From Brevundimonas poindexterae (GTDB taxonomy: Bacteria; Pseudomonadota; Alphaproteobacteria; Caulobacterales; Caulobacteraceae), in NCBI RefSeq assembly GCF_020524625.1, contig NZ_JAIVLL010000002.1, positions 186,001 through 250,000 of the forward strand: a DNA stretch of 64,000 nucleotides. The letters run 5' to 3'. Shown piece after piece: positions 1 to 8,497 of the stretch. Each line of letters opens with the position of its first letter. Position 1 is the first letter of the stretch. The notes under the pieces are model-generated. The model did no database searches. It was given only the letters and a program-made list of their open reading frames with translations, and was not told the DNA's origin. The translations under genes were made by a program, and so were the position numbers.

Positions 1-819
1 GCGCTGCCACATCGCATCGGCCATGGCGGGCGGGGCGCCGCCGTTCGCATCCGCGGCATAGACAGCCCAGACCGGCGTGGTCATGTCGGCCAGTCCCGGA
101 CGCAGGTCGGTCAGCATGACCTCCTTGATGGCGGTGGCCAGAGCCTGACGGTCCGAGTCCATGCTCCAGACGACCATGGCGGCCTGGGTGACGGGGTCGT
201 TGGCATAGCCGGCCGCGCCTTGCTGCTGGCCCGCGCGGAAGCTGGCGTCATCGGCCGAAAGGGTCGCGGCGGCGGCCTGTTCGGCGAAGGGGCGCGCCGT
301 ATCGACCGTCACCTGCGGTCCGAACAGGGCCGAGAAGAAGGGCAGGCTGTCGACACTCATCACCTTGCCGACGAGGGCGGGGTGCTGCTGGGCCAGCATC
401 AGGGCGCTCATGCCGCCCATGGAGTGGCCGATGACCGCGGGCGATTGCAGGCCCGTCTCAGTGATATAGCGGGCCAGTTCGTCGATCACCGGCTGGACGA
501 AGGGGCCGTCGCCATGGACCCAGGGCTCACCCGCAAACCCGGCCAGCTGGACCATATGCACCCGGTGGGTGGCGGACAGGCGCTCGGCCTCGGCCCGCCA
601 GACCTCGCGCGAGGAGGCGTATCCGGGGATGAAGATGACGTCGGGCCCGGTGCCCAGCACCTCGACCGACAGCCGGTCGGAGGTGAAGGCGGGCGCGCTC
701 TGGGCAAAAGCCATACGCGGCACGATCAGGCTGACGATGCCGCCGGCCAGCAGCAGGGCCGAGGCGAGGAACAGGGCGCGCAGAACCGAGCGCCCCAGGA
801 AGGGACGAAGATGCAACAT
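1..819 (-). CDS. alpha/beta hydrolase, exported or membrane-anchored (3' end cut by window edge)
   Basis: The reading frame stays open from an ATG at 819 to base 1, so about 273 codons are seen and the C-terminus is missing. Residues 8-31 form a hydrophobic stretch ending AFAQ, which looks like a signal peptide or anchor. The nucleophile elbow GHSMGG is clear, an early FIPGY loop fits the oxyanion region, and SVDSLPFF follows. The catalytic His should lie beyond the edge. AAGGA sits 9 nt before the ATG. The gene lies 30 nt downstream of the XRE regulator gene on the same strand and is probably co-transcribed with it. Substrate unknown. Confidence 0.85.
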   Translation of the reverse strand, partial: MLHLRPFLGRSVLRALFLASALLLAGGIVSLIVPRMAFAQSAPAFTSDRLSVEVLGTGPDVIFIPGYASSREVWRAEAERLSATHRVHMVQLAGFAGEPWVHGDGPFVQPVIDELARYITETGLQSPAVIGHSMGGMSALMLAQQHPALVGKVMSVDSLPFFSALFGPQVTVDTARPFAEQAAAATLSADDASFRAGQQQGAAGYANDPVTQAAMVVWSMDSDRQALATAIKEVMLTDLRPGLADMTTPVWAVYAADANGGAPPAMADAMWQR

Positions 820-849
820 GGGAAATGTCCTTGGATTGGGCCTGAGGGA

Positions 850-1047
850 TCAGGCGTGCGGGTTTTCGAAGATGTCTTCCACCGGGCGGTCGAACACCAC
901 GGCGATGCGATAGGCGAGGTCGAGCGAGGGGTCGTGTTTCTCGGTCTCGAGGGCGTTCACGGCCTGGCGCGAGACCCCCAGTTCCTGGCCCAGTTGTTCC
1001 TGGGTCCAGCCGCGCTCGACGCGCAGCAGTTTGAGGCGGTTCTTCAT
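850..1047 (-). CDS. small XRE-family helix-turn-helix regulator
   Basis: A 65-residue protein that is essentially one Cro/C1-type HTH: MKNRLKLLRVERGW, then TQEQLGQELGVSRQAVNALE as the helix-turn-helix, then a short tail. The frame extends further upstream, but the ATG at 1047 is preferred because it overlaps the stop of the membrane-protein gene as ATGA and begins at the usual N-terminus of this family. Such short regulators coupled to a small membrane protein are common in Alphaproteobacteria. The palindrome over the operon promoter (1448-1465) is its likely binding site, implying autoregulation; that is inference. Confidence 0.85.
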   Translation of the reverse strand: MKNRLKLLRVERGWTQEQLGQELGVSRQAVNALETEKHDPSLDLAYRIAVVFDRPVEDIFENPHA

Positions 1048-1427
1048 CAGCGGCTGCTCCGGATGAACACCGGCATGAAGCCCATCAAACCCCAGAAGAC
1101 GACATAGACCCACCAGCCCTGGATGTGCGGAGCCTCGGCGAACTTCTCGGCGAACCCCCAGAAGACGCTCAGGGCGAAGGTCATGCCGGCGGCGAGAATG
1201 AACCGCTTGGCCGTGACGCCGGCGACGAACTCGTCGCTGTCGCGGATGAAGGCCAGGGTCGCCCAGATCTGTCCGGCGACCGGCGCGGCGACGGCCGCCG
1301 CAAGGACCCAGCCGCTGACGCCGCCGATGGTGTCCAGCGCGCCCCCGACGGCCAGCACCAGGGCGACGACATAGCCGAGCATGAAGAATACGGTTCGAAA
1401 GGTGTAAGCCTTGGCTGCGGATGTCAT
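1047..1427 (-). CDS. small four-helix membrane protein paired with the XRE regulator
   Basis: A 126-residue protein with four hydrophobic segments (about residues 10-33, 38-60, 73-92 and 101-122), so probably an integral inner-membrane protein. AGGAGG lies 5 nt upstream of the ATG, making the start firm. It is the first gene of a minus-strand operon with the XRE regulator (ATGA overlap) and probably the hydrolase at 1-819. No enzymatic motif is visible. The constant pairing of this protein type with a small HTH suggests a sensor or partner of the regulator, but that is not shown here. Confidence 0.7.
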   Translation of the reverse strand: MTSAAKAYTFRTVFFMLGYVVALVLAVGGALDTIGGVSGWVLAAAVAAPVAGQIWATLAFIRDSDEFVAGVTAKRFILAAGMTFALSVFWGFAEKFAEAPHIQGWWVYVVFWGLMGFMPVFIRSSR

Positions 1428-1447
1428 GTCATGTCCTCCTGACTGAA

Positions 1448-1485
1448 TGTAAGGATGACCTTACACTGTCTTCATGTCATGTCAA
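1448..1485 (-). promoter_or_regulatory. promoter with overlapping palindromic operator
   Basis: On the minus strand TTGACA (1485-1480) is followed 16 nt later by TAAGGT (1463-1458), a plausible sigma-70 type promoter about 30 nt before the membrane-protein ATG. The -10 lies inside a perfect inverted repeat at 1448-1465: TGTAAGG, four bases, CCTTACA. This placement fits repression by the adjacent XRE protein. Confidence 0.55.
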
Positions 1486-1560
1486 CCTGACTTTTCGTCA
1501 GGATCGCCTGACTAGCAGCCGCCCTTTTGTCCGTTGCCGAAAAGGACGGTAGAGTGGGCC

Positions 1561-2571
1561 ATGCCTGCCGCTCCCCGCATTGCTCCCGGCCAGTTGTTCG
1601 CGCCCGAAGAGTGGGCGCCGTTCCAGTCGCGCAGTGCGGTGGCCGGGCCGCTGCTGGTGCTGCATTGCTGGGGGGTGATCGCGCTGGCGGTGGCGCTGGG
1701 GATCTGGATCCCCTGGCTGATCCCGCTCAGCATCATGATCGTCGGCACGCGCCAGCTGGGGCTGGCGATCCTGATGCATGAGGCGGCGCACGGGGCGCTG
1801 TCGCGCAATCTGAAGCTCAACGACTTTCTCGGCCACTGGCTGTGCGCTGTGCCGATTGGCGCGTCGCTCAACAACTATCGCCCCTATCATCTGTCGCACC
1901 ACCGCTTTGCCCAGCAGGCCGAGGACCCGGACCTGGTCCTGTCGGCCCCCTTCCCCGTCAGCCCCGCCTCGCTGCGGCGGAAGCTGATCCGAGACCTGAC
2001 CGGCCAGACCTTTTTCAAGCAGAGGGTGCTGTTGCCGCTGGCGGCCATGAAGGGGTCGCGCGCTCAGGCAGCGAGGCTCCGCGAGCCGAGCGATAGCGCG
2101 CCCAGAAGGCCAACTGACGATCATGCCTATGAGGCGCTGGTGACCGGCCGGTCGATCTTGCCGTTCCTGCTGGTCAATGCGGGCATGCTGGCGGCGTTCA
2201 GCCTGGCCGGGGTCTGGTGGGCGTATTTCGCCCTGTGGCTGCTTCCGATGGCGACCTGGTTTCCGATGGTCACCCGCATCCGCAACATCGCCGAGCATGC
2301 CTGTGTCGAGGGCTCGGCCGAGGATGCCTTCCGCGCCGCGCGCACCACCCGCGCCAACTGGCTGGAGCGGGCCTTCATCGCCCCCTACTGGGTCAATTTC
2401 CATGCCGAGCATCACCTGTTCATGCATGTGCCCTGCTGGAAGCTGCCTACCCTGCACCGCGCCCTCCACACCCGGCCCGAGGGCGAGCGGATGGAGGTCG
2501 CCGGCGGCTATGCCGAGGTGCTGAAGCGGGCGACGACCAGGCCGAAGGCGGAGACCGCAGCGGCCGGCTAG
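1561..2571 (+). CDS. fatty acid desaturase (membrane di-iron)
   Basis: A 336-residue integral membrane protein with the three histidine clusters of acyl-lipid desaturases in order: HEAAHGA (about residue 75), HLSHHRF (about 112) and HAEHHLFMHVP (about 281). These ligate the di-iron centre. Hydrophobic pairs lie between the clusters. The ATG at 1561 is chosen over a TTG at 1534, but neither has a strong Shine-Dalgarno sequence. Between the second and third clusters is a polar stretch (MKGSRAQAARLREPSDSAPR) encoded by a palindromic DNA element (2058-2101), unlike a normal desaturase loop. Substrate and regiospecificity cannot be read. Confidence 0.9.
   Translation: MPAAPRIAPGQLFAPEEWAPFQSRSAVAGPLLVLHCWGVIALAVALGIWIPWLIPLSIMIVGTRQLGLAILMHEAAHGALSRNLKLNDFLGHWLCAVPIGASLNNYRPYHLSHHRFAQQAEDPDLVLSAPFPVSPASLRRKLIRDLTGQTFFKQRVLLPLAAMKGSRAQAARLREPSDSAPRRPTDDHAYEALVTGRSILPFLLVNAGMLAAFSLAGVWWAYFALWLLPMATWFPMVTRIRNIAEHACVEGSAEDAFRAARTTRANWLERAFIAPYWVNFHAEHHLFMHVPCWKLPTLHRALHTRPEGERMEVAGGYAEVLKRATTRPKAETAAAG
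2058..2101. repeat. palindromic element inside the desaturase gene
   Basis: A 44-bp segment with outer arms GCGCGCT / AGCGCGC and an inner hairpin GGCTC-CGC-GAGCC (2075-2087). It stays in frame and encodes a charged, Arg-, Ala- and Ser-rich stretch. This looks like a small palindromic repeat that landed in a tolerant loop. No second copy is present in the window. Confidence 0.45.
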
Positions 2572-2672
2572 GGGAGATCCGCCCTTGCTCCCGTGGCTGT
2601 GTTTTCTGTTGCGCCATCCGGTGGGGCGGGCGAGAAACGCGACGGGTTTGCAAATGAGCGGAGGCGGGAACT

Positions 2673-3227
2673 GTGGGTGCTTTTGGACTGCTTGCCCTTG
2701 CTCTGGCGATACAGGATCCCGGGGAGCGCGCGACCTCATTCGCCTTTGCGCATACGGAGCATGGTGCGATGGCGTGGAATATCGGGGCAATGGAACGCCT
2801 CGAAGGGCGCAATGCCGTAAACCTCCCGCGATTCCACTACTTCGCCGAACTGGATGCCGCCGCCGGGCGCCCCTACCCCTTCGTGATCGAGAGCGTCGAC
2901 ATCGACTGCGACAGCCGGCGCTACACCTCGAACTTCCGGCTGTTCCTCGAGCCCGGACAGGAGGCTGGGCAAAGGGAGAGTCTCTACCTCGCCGAAAACG
3001 ACCCTGAGGAAAAGAGCGCCCCGATCAGGGTGGGGACGGCAGAGTATTCGGTCTTTCAGGCGGCGTGCCTCAACGAGGATGTCGAGGGCTATTTCATTGC
3101 CCGCATGACCACGACCGAAGCCCTGGTCGAGCTGGTGCGGTTTAGCGAAGACCACCCGGTCAGCGGCGACGTCCTCCCGGGGGAAGAGGTGCCTTCATCT
3201 CCTGCTGAAGACACCCGCCAGCCCTAG
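2673..3227 (+). CDS. hypothetical secreted protein
   Basis: A 184-residue protein starting at GTG, with GGAGGCGGG 6-14 nt upstream. The N-terminus is short and hydrophobic (MGAFGLLALALAIQD), suggesting a brief signal peptide. The rest is polar and acidic and contains two Cys (DIDCDS, QAACLNED) that could form a disulfide if exported. The tail is Pro-, Glu- and Ser-rich. I do not recognise a family. It stands alone between the desaturase and another unrecognised gene, and composition is slightly less GC-extreme than in neighbours, so a lineage-specific gene is likely. Confidence 0.65.
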   Translation: MGAFGLLALALAIQDPGERATSFAFAHTEHGAMAWNIGAMERLEGRNAVNLPRFHYFAELDAAAGRPYPFVIESVDIDCDSRRYTSNFRLFLEPGQEAGQRESLYLAENDPEEKSAPIRVGTAEYSVFQAACLNEDVEGYFIARMTTTEALVELVRFSEDHPVSGDVLPGEEVPSSPAEDTRQP

Positions 3228-3323
3228 TGGAAGCGGCCCGGAAAACTGGGCGCCGACGCCCGCGTTTGACCGACGGCCCTCTCGCTGTACCGTGCCGGGA
3301 CTGAGGTCAGGGGGGCGATCACT

Positions 3324-4481
3324 ATGGAGAAGCTGGGGTCCCGGCTGCTCGCCAGTCGCAAGAGACGGTATCCGAAGTCGTGGGTCGGCTGGCTCGTCAC
3401 CGGCCTTCTCGGGATCCCGGTCGCTGTGCTGTTTCTGGGTGCCCTGGCCACTCTCACGGCAGACGCATCCTACCTCGGCTATCTCGCGTCCAAGGCCACG
3501 GTATTTAATACCTGGGGCGCTCTGAACATCGTCTCGGCTGTCCTGACGCTGATCGCCATCGTCGGAACGGTGCTGTCGGTATGGCGCCTGAGGATGGTCA
3601 CGGCGCTTCTCTTTGCGGCTCTCTCCCTGCCCGCCTCTGTCGTTATCGAGGGCAGCCGTTGTGACACGACTGCGGCGTGCCGGATGCTGGGCTGGGCCGC
3701 CCTGCCTCGAACCGCCTTCGACTGGCACGTCCGTATCCGGCCTGTCACGGATCCAAACGAGGCCAGTGCCATCGCGTCCAACGCGCTTTCAGACGCGAAC
3801 GTGGACGACGCCCCGTTCCTGGAGAAGCGGTTTGGTGATCACTGGATTGTCTCCACGATTGATGACGACGGCTGGCCGGGCGCGCACGCTGTCACGATCA
3901 ACACGCGGACGGCCGAAACGGCGCTGATCCCCTGCCCACAGGACAGGATCCGATGCGGTATGGAGAGACCAACCGTCTCGGACGGCAAGCGAGTCTATCG
4001 AAACACCCGACTTGGGCTGAGTGCGGTTTTTCCTGAGTCCCGCCCGGTCTGCACCATAAGAGACGATGACGACGAGTCGCTCGGCTTCCATGCCATGGCG
4101 CGCGGGCCGGACATACCGTGCGACACGATCGATCAATCCCGCGAATTGGGCATCGAAGTCGTGCGCTGGCGCCGGGAGGGATGCATGAGTCTGACTGCGC
4201 CTTCTGTACCGTGGCGTCCGCTGTCACCCGAAACGTCAAAGCTGTTCCGAGGCCGAGGGCTCACGTTGGGGGGCCTTCCGGCATCGGTGTGCGAAGTCCG
4301 CGAGGGAGATCACATCTCGATCGTCGCCTATGCTTCCACCGGATCAGGCTCCGATGCCGGAGAGGACTATGCGGGATACGTGATCACCACGACCGAGCAC
4401 CTGAGCGATGACATTCGAACGTTCGAGACCTTCCTCCAGACCGTGCGCCTCGGGGCCGCGGCTCGCGAGCAGGTCGACTGA
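3324..4481 (+). CDS. hypothetical membrane protein with large C-terminal extracytoplasmic domain
   Basis: A 385-residue protein. A basic N-terminus (LLASRKRRYPK) precedes three hydrophobic helices (about 22-46, 60-84, 88-108). About 270 soluble residues follow, with several Cys (CDTTAAC, CPQDRIRC, VCTIRD, IPCDT, EGCM, VCEVRE) that would suit an oxidising periplasm. No catalytic signature is recognised. Codon use is less biased to G/C than in neighbouring housekeeping genes. The start ATG has GGGGG about 9 nt upstream. It may be functionally linked to the secreted protein 97 bp upstream, but only proximity supports this. Confidence 0.7.
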   Translation: MEKLGSRLLASRKRRYPKSWVGWLVTGLLGIPVAVLFLGALATLTADASYLGYLASKATVFNTWGALNIVSAVLTLIAIVGTVLSVWRLRMVTALLFAALSLPASVVIEGSRCDTTAACRMLGWAALPRTAFDWHVRIRPVTDPNEASAIASNALSDANVDDAPFLEKRFGDHWIVSTIDDDGWPGAHAVTINTRTAETALIPCPQDRIRCGMERPTVSDGKRVYRNTRLGLSAVFPESRPVCTIRDDDDESLGFHAMARGPDIPCDTIDQSRELGIEVVRWRREGCMSLTAPSVPWRPLSPETSKLFRGRGLTLGGLPASVCEVREGDHISIVAYASTGSGSDAGEDYAGYVITTTEHLSDDIRTFETFLQTVRLGAAAREQVD

Positions 4482-4515
4482 CGGTCAGCACCGGGCGGGC
4501 AGCGGACCGTCCCCC

Positions 4516-5073
4516 TCACCCCGCCCGCCGGTAGTGGACGGCGATCGCGCCATTGGTCAGCGGGATTGTCGAGACCCGCTCCAGCCGTCGGGTGGCGCCC
4601 AGCCCTGCCTGGTAGAGGGTCGGGCCGTGGCCGGCGATGCGGGGGTGGACAAGGAAGCGGTAGTCGTCGATCAGGTCCAGCCGGTCCAGCGCGACCGCCA
4701 GCTGGCCGCTGCCCAGCAGCACACCGTCGGGGGTGGCGTCCTTCAGCTCCTGCACCGCCGAGCGCAGGTCGCCGGTCAGGGCGTGGCTGTGCGTCCAGGG
4801 AAAGTCGGTGCGCGTGGTCGAGACCACGTATTTCGGCTTGGCTTCAAGCTTGGTCGCCCATTCGCGAATGGCCGGGGGCGCATCGACCTCGCCGCGCGCC
4901 ACCGCGGGCCAGTAGCCCTCCATCATCTCATAGGTGACGCGACCCCACAGCATGGCGCCAGCATCGTCCATCAGGCGGGTGAAGAAGGCGTGGGTCTCGT
5001 CATCGGCGATCCCCTCCTGATGGTCGACGCACCCGTCGAGGGTCAGGTTCAGGCTGAAGGTCAGGGTTCCCAT
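4516..5073 (-). CDS. dihydrofolate reductase-family protein (RibD C-terminal type)
   Basis: A 185-residue protein starting MGTLTFSLNLTLDGCVD, the N-terminal strand and loop of the RibD_C / DHFR-like fold. It continues with LWGRVTYEMMEGYW, YVVSTTR and a glycine-rich VLLGSGQLAVAL nucleotide-binding segment near residue 117. Such stand-alone proteins are usually annotated as dihydrofolate-reductase-family NADPH reductases and rarely have known substrates. The frame extends far upstream, but the ATG at 5073 gives the canonical N-terminus. It is divergent from the small secreted protein at 5161. Confidence 0.85.
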   Translation of the reverse strand: MGTLTFSLNLTLDGCVDHQEGIADDETHAFFTRLMDDAGAMLWGRVTYEMMEGYWPAVARGEVDAPPAIREWATKLEAKPKYVVSTTRTDFPWTHSHALTGDLRSAVQELKDATPDGVLLGSGQLAVALDRLDLIDDYRFLVHPRIAGHGPTLYQAGLGATRRLERVSTIPLTNGAIAVHYRRAG

Positions 5074-5160
5074 GGCGGGGAGCCTAACTCCAACCTTTGG
5101 CCGGCGCATCCATCGATTGACGGTCATGAAATGGCACCCTTTCCATGTCATGATGCCCCC

Positions 5161-5550
5161 ATGACCCGCACCCTGATCCTGTCCGGTCTTGCCGCTGGCC
5201 TGGCCCTGGCCGGCGCCACGGCGGCTGAGGCGCAGAGTCTTCCGCCGCCTTATATCGCGCCGCCGCCGCGCGTGGGGACCCTGCCTCCGCCCGGGGGGTA
5301 TGCGGTCGAGCAGCACCGCTATGAGATCGACCGGCTGCGCACCGGGGCCGACCTGCGTCAGGCCGAGGCCGAGCGGGGCCGGGCGCAAGCCGCGCGCGCG
5401 GTCGCCGATCTGGAACGCCAGCGCCAGACACCTGTGCTGGTGCCGCCGCCGGCCATTCCTCCCGGCACGCCGGCGCAGGCCCGCGCCCGCCGCGAGGAGG
5501 TCGAGGCCCGTACCGGCGAGATCGACCGCTGGCTGGACCGGGACGACTGA
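5161..5550 (+). CDS. small secreted Pro-rich and coiled-coil protein
   Basis: A 129-residue protein with a clean Sec signal peptide (MTRTLILSGLAAGLALAG, then ATAAEA-QS cleavage). A Pro-rich segment (SLPPPYIAPPPR) follows, then about 60 residues rich in Ala, Arg and Glu that should form a coiled coil (about 50-90), and a second Pro stretch. The ATG at 5161 was chosen because it begins the signal peptide. No family is recognised; a structural periplasmic protein is possible. Confidence 0.75.
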   Translation: MTRTLILSGLAAGLALAGATAAEAQSLPPPYIAPPPRVGTLPPPGGYAVEQHRYEIDRLRTGADLRQAEAERGRAQAARAVADLERQRQTPVLVPPPAIPPGTPAQARARREEVEARTGEIDRWLDRDD

Positions 5551-5627
5551 TCGCCTGATCCGCGCATCCCTTTCGCTTCCCCGGCGTTCGCCGTTAAGCT
5601 TCAAACGGGACGAACAGGGAGGGCATC

Positions 5628-6479
5628 ATGCGCTGGAGAGGTGGACAACGCGGCGGCGGTGGAATCGAGGACCGGCGCGGCATGGGCGTGGGCGGAATCG
5701 CCGGGGGTGGCCTGGGCGTCACCGTGCTGGCGCTGCTCGGCTATTTCATCTTTGGCATCTCCCCCGAGACCACCACCCAGGTGGCGACCCAGCTGGGCGC
5801 TGCCGGCAGTCAGGCCGAGGGCGAGCGCGGCACCCCCGAGGACGATGCCGGCCTGTTCGTCGATGTCATCGGCGGCAATGTGAATGCCGTCTGGTCGGAC
5901 CTGCTGATGGGCTACCGGGCGCCGACGGTGGTGCTCTACGAAACGGGCACGGGGACGGGCTGCGGCTTTGGCCAGTCGGCCATGGGGCCCTTCTATTGCC
6001 CGACGGACCAGACCGTCTATCTGGACCTCGGCTTCTGGCAGCAGATGCAGACCCAGTTGGGCGCATCGGGTGCGGACTTCGCCAAGGCCTATGTGATCGC
6101 GCACGAATTCGGGCACCACGTCCAGACCCTGACCGGCGCCTCGGACGATGTGCGACAGGCTCAGGCTCGCGCCACCAGCCAGGCCGAGGCCAACCGGTTC
6201 TCGGTGGCGCTGGAACTGCAGGCCGACTGCTATGCCGGGGTCTGGGCGGCCAATGCGGCGCGCGTCTCGGGCGGCGAGGTGGCGCTGACGACCGGCGATC
6301 TGGAAGAGGGGCTGAAGACCGCCTCCGCCATCGGGGACGACACCCTGCAACAGCGCAGCGGCGGTCGTGTCTCGCCTGACGGCTTCACCCACGGCACCTC
6401 GGCCCAGCGGGTCGAGTGGCTGCGGCGCGGCTATCAGTCGGGTGACCCGGCGTCCTGCGACACCTTCCGCGGCTACTGA
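5628..6479 (+). CDS. neutral zinc metallopeptidase (YpfJ / Zn_peptidase family)
   Basis: A 283-residue protein matching the PF04228 family. It has the usual N-terminal MRWRGGQR...IEDRRG segment, one transmembrane helix (about 25-45), then FVDVIGGNVNAVW and the zinc motif HEFGHHVQ near residue 160, with the downstream E of ALELQADCYAGVW as probable third ligand. The tail GYQSGDPASCDTF is also typical. GGAGGG is 5 nt before the ATG. The active domain is probably periplasmic. The last 7 bp overlap the convergent retropepsin-like gene. Confidence 0.92.
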   Translation: MRWRGGQRGGGGIEDRRGMGVGGIAGGGLGVTVLALLGYFIFGISPETTTQVATQLGAAGSQAEGERGTPEDDAGLFVDVIGGNVNAVWSDLLMGYRAPTVVLYETGTGTGCGFGQSAMGPFYCPTDQTVYLDLGFWQQMQTQLGASGADFAKAYVIAHEFGHHVQTLTGASDDVRQAQARATSQAEANRFSVALELQADCYAGVWAANAARVSGGEVALTTGDLEEGLKTASAIGDDTLQQRSGGRVSPDGFTHGTSAQRVEWLRRGYQSGDPASCDTFRGY

Positions 6480-7429
6480 ACGATGGTGAGGTCCAGCTGG
6501 GCGGTGCGGTAAAGGGCGCCGCCGCCCACATCGACCAGCAGGCCCTGATCGCGAAACGCCTGCATGCCCAGCAAGGCCGTCGGCAGCCCCGGCAGGCCCA
6601 CGGCGCCATAGATGGGCACCGGCACATTGGTGAAGGTCTGGCCGGCGGCGGCCAGATGGTCGACCTGCACCACATCGGCGCGCACCGATCCGCCCAGCAC
6701 CAGACTGTCGCCGGCCGTGACGGTGCGTCCGTCGCGCAGGCCGGCATCCTCGGCCGCCCTCCCGCTGAGGCTGAGGATGGAGGTGGCGCCGGTGTCGACC
6801 ACGGCCTCGAGCGGATGCCCCTCGACCTGCACCGGCGCGACCAGACTGGTCCCCCGCCTCCGGACCGGCAGCCGCGTCCACTGTCCCGCCGGCGCGACCT
6901 GCCCTGCCGCGTGCAGCCGCAGACGACGGTCGTTCAGATCCAGTTCCAGCTGCATCAGCTTCAGCACGTCCTGACCCAGGATCAGGGGGGCCGACAGGCC
7001 CCGCTCGTCAGCCAGCGGGCCGAGGTCGAGGATGGCGCAGCGCAGGCCGGTGAGGCTGAGCCCCTCCATCGCCACGTCCAGCCGGACCCCCTGCCCCATC
7101 TGGGGCTGTCCCCCGACGCCATAGGCGACCAGCGGAATGTCGAACAGCGGGCGCGGCCCAAGGTCAGCGGCAATCGCCTCGTGGAAGGTCTTGTCGATCA
7201 CGGAATACTGGGCGCCGCTGTCGACCAGGGCGGTCACCTCGCGCCCGGCCAGCCGGAGGCTGACGGTGGGGCTCAGCACGCGCGAGACATAGGGCATCCA
7301 GGGGGTGCGACCGTCTGCGGCAAAGGCGACGCCCGGCGCGCGCCACAGCACATGATCCTTCAGCCACCAGCCACCGCCGACGGCCCCGGCGATCACGCCC
7401 GTTCGGATGAGGAAGCTGCGGCGGTCCAT
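6473..7429 (-). CDS. exported retropepsin-like aspartic protease with duplicated domain
   Basis: A 318-residue protein with a Tat-like N-terminus (MDRRSFLIRTGVIAG) and two retropepsin-type lobes, each with the catalytic triad motif: VDSGAQ near residue 70 and VDTGAT near residue 215. Each is followed by a hydrophobic-Gly segment (LILGQDVL, LLGMQAF). Unlike viral proteases it carries both halves in one chain and so could act as a monomer. AGGA precedes the ATG. It lies 43 nt downstream of the isoaspartyl methyltransferase gene on the same strand, so it is probably the last gene of a three-gene operon. Confidence 0.85.
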   Translation of the reverse strand: MDRRSFLIRTGVIAGAVGGGWWLKDHVLWRAPGVAFAADGRTPWMPYVSRVLSPTVSLRLAGREVTALVDSGAQYSVIDKTFHEAIAADLGPRPLFDIPLVAYGVGGQPQMGQGVRLDVAMEGLSLTGLRCAILDLGPLADERGLSAPLILGQDVLKLMQLELDLNDRRLRLHAAGQVAPAGQWTRLPVRRRGTSLVAPVQVEGHPLEAVVDTGATSILSLSGRAAEDAGLRDGRTVTAGDSLVLGGSVRADVVQVDHLAAAGQTFTNVPVPIYGAVGLPGLPTALLGMQAFRDQGLLVDVGGGALYRTAQLDLTIVQ

Positions 7430-7472
7430 GGCGTCCTGTTTGGCCCGAAGCCGGGACGATGACCAGAGGGCG

Positions 7473-8483
7473 TCAGCCGCCCGAGGCTGCGCCCTGGGGT
7501 CGCGGCCGGTTCTGCATGGCGCCGGTCATGGGAATGAAGAAGACGCCCACGTCGCGGCGCGACCGCACCCGGCCATCCTCGTCCTTGGTATAGACGTACA
7601 GCACCTGGCCCCTGCGGAAGGGCTGGCCGATCGGGATGATCAGCTTGCCGCCGGGCTTCAGCTGGCGGAACAGCTCGGGCGGGGCGTACTGGGCCACACA
7701 GGTCAGCATGATGGTGTCGAACCCGCCCTCGACCTCGGGCCAGCCGAAGTAGCCGTCGCCGACCCGGGAATGGACGTTGTCATAGCCCAGCGGCCTGAAG
7801 ATCTTGCTGACCGCCCGGCCCACCGGCTCGATGATCTCGATGGTGTAGGAATCGCGCACGATCCGCGACAGCAGCGAAGACTGGAAGCCCGAGCCGGTCC
7901 CGATTTCGAGCGTGACGTCGGTCGGCTTCGGCTCGGCCAGCTGGGTCATATAGGCCTGACCCAGATAGTCACTGAGCACCGAGCCGTGGCCGATGGCCCA
8001 GGGCTTGGGATTGTCCTCATAGGCCTGGTACGCCGTCGAGGCTCGGGCGGCATAGGCATAGTGATAGAAGTCGCGCGGCACGCTCTCGAAAGCCTGCACC
8101 ACGCGCGGGTCGGCGGCGCCGAACTTGCCGTCCAGATAGGTCTTGATGCGCTGGATGGCGGCGGGCTTGCGCGCCTGGATCTGGTCGAACTGGGCCTCGG
8201 TCAGGGCGCTGGGCCGTTCGGACGCCGCCATGGCGGTGACAAAGGCCTGATAGGTCCAGGGCTGCGACGGCATGCGCACCGTCTCGGATACGGCGCTGTC
8301 GGCCGCTTCCGGAGCTGCCGCCGGTGTGGCCGGACCGGCGGGGGCGCTGCCTCCGCCGGCGGTGCGGGTGGGGTTCAGCCGGGCCTGCAGGCGGTCGCGG
8401 GTCGCCTCGTCACAGGCCGCCAGGCTGCCGGCCCCGGCCAGGGCGGCGCCTCCGGCGAGCAGACGTCTACGGTCGATGGTCAT
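7473..8483 (-). CDS. exported protein-L-isoaspartate O-methyltransferase-like lipoprotein
   Basis: A 336-residue protein. The N-terminus combines a Tat-like RRR motif with a lipobox (MTIDRRRLLAGG, then LAAC at residues 21-24). About 45 linker residues rich in Ala, Pro and Gly follow. The rest is a PCMT-type SAM methyltransferase: GHGSVLSDYLGQAYM, then motif I as LEIGTGSGFQSSLLS, the acidic loop IIEPVG, and VAQYAPPELFRQLKPGGKLIIPIG. PCMTs repair isoaspartyl damage in the cytoplasm using SAM, so an exported version is odd. GGAGA precedes the ATG, and the gene starts 14 nt after the upstream stop. Confidence 0.85.
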   Translation of the reverse strand: MTIDRRRLLAGGAALAGAGSLAACDEATRDRLQARLNPTRTAGGGSAPAGPATPAAAPEAADSAVSETVRMPSQPWTYQAFVTAMAASERPSALTEAQFDQIQARKPAAIQRIKTYLDGKFGAADPRVVQAFESVPRDFYHYAYAARASTAYQAYEDNPKPWAIGHGSVLSDYLGQAYMTQLAEPKPTDVTLEIGTGSGFQSSLLSRIVRDSYTIEIIEPVGRAVSKIFRPLGYDNVHSRVGDGYFGWPEVEGGFDTIMLTCVAQYAPPELFRQLKPGGKLIIPIGQPFRRGQVLYVYTKDEDGRVRSRRDVGVFFIPMTGAMQNRPRPQGAASGG

Positions 8484-8497
8484 GACAGGTCTCCATT

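Noticed and set aside
4480..4511. Inverted repeat GACGGTC/GACCGTC between the convergent 3324-4481 and 4516-5073 genes as a terminator
   Set aside because: The 18-nt loop and the lack of a T-run make it weak; it could be chance.
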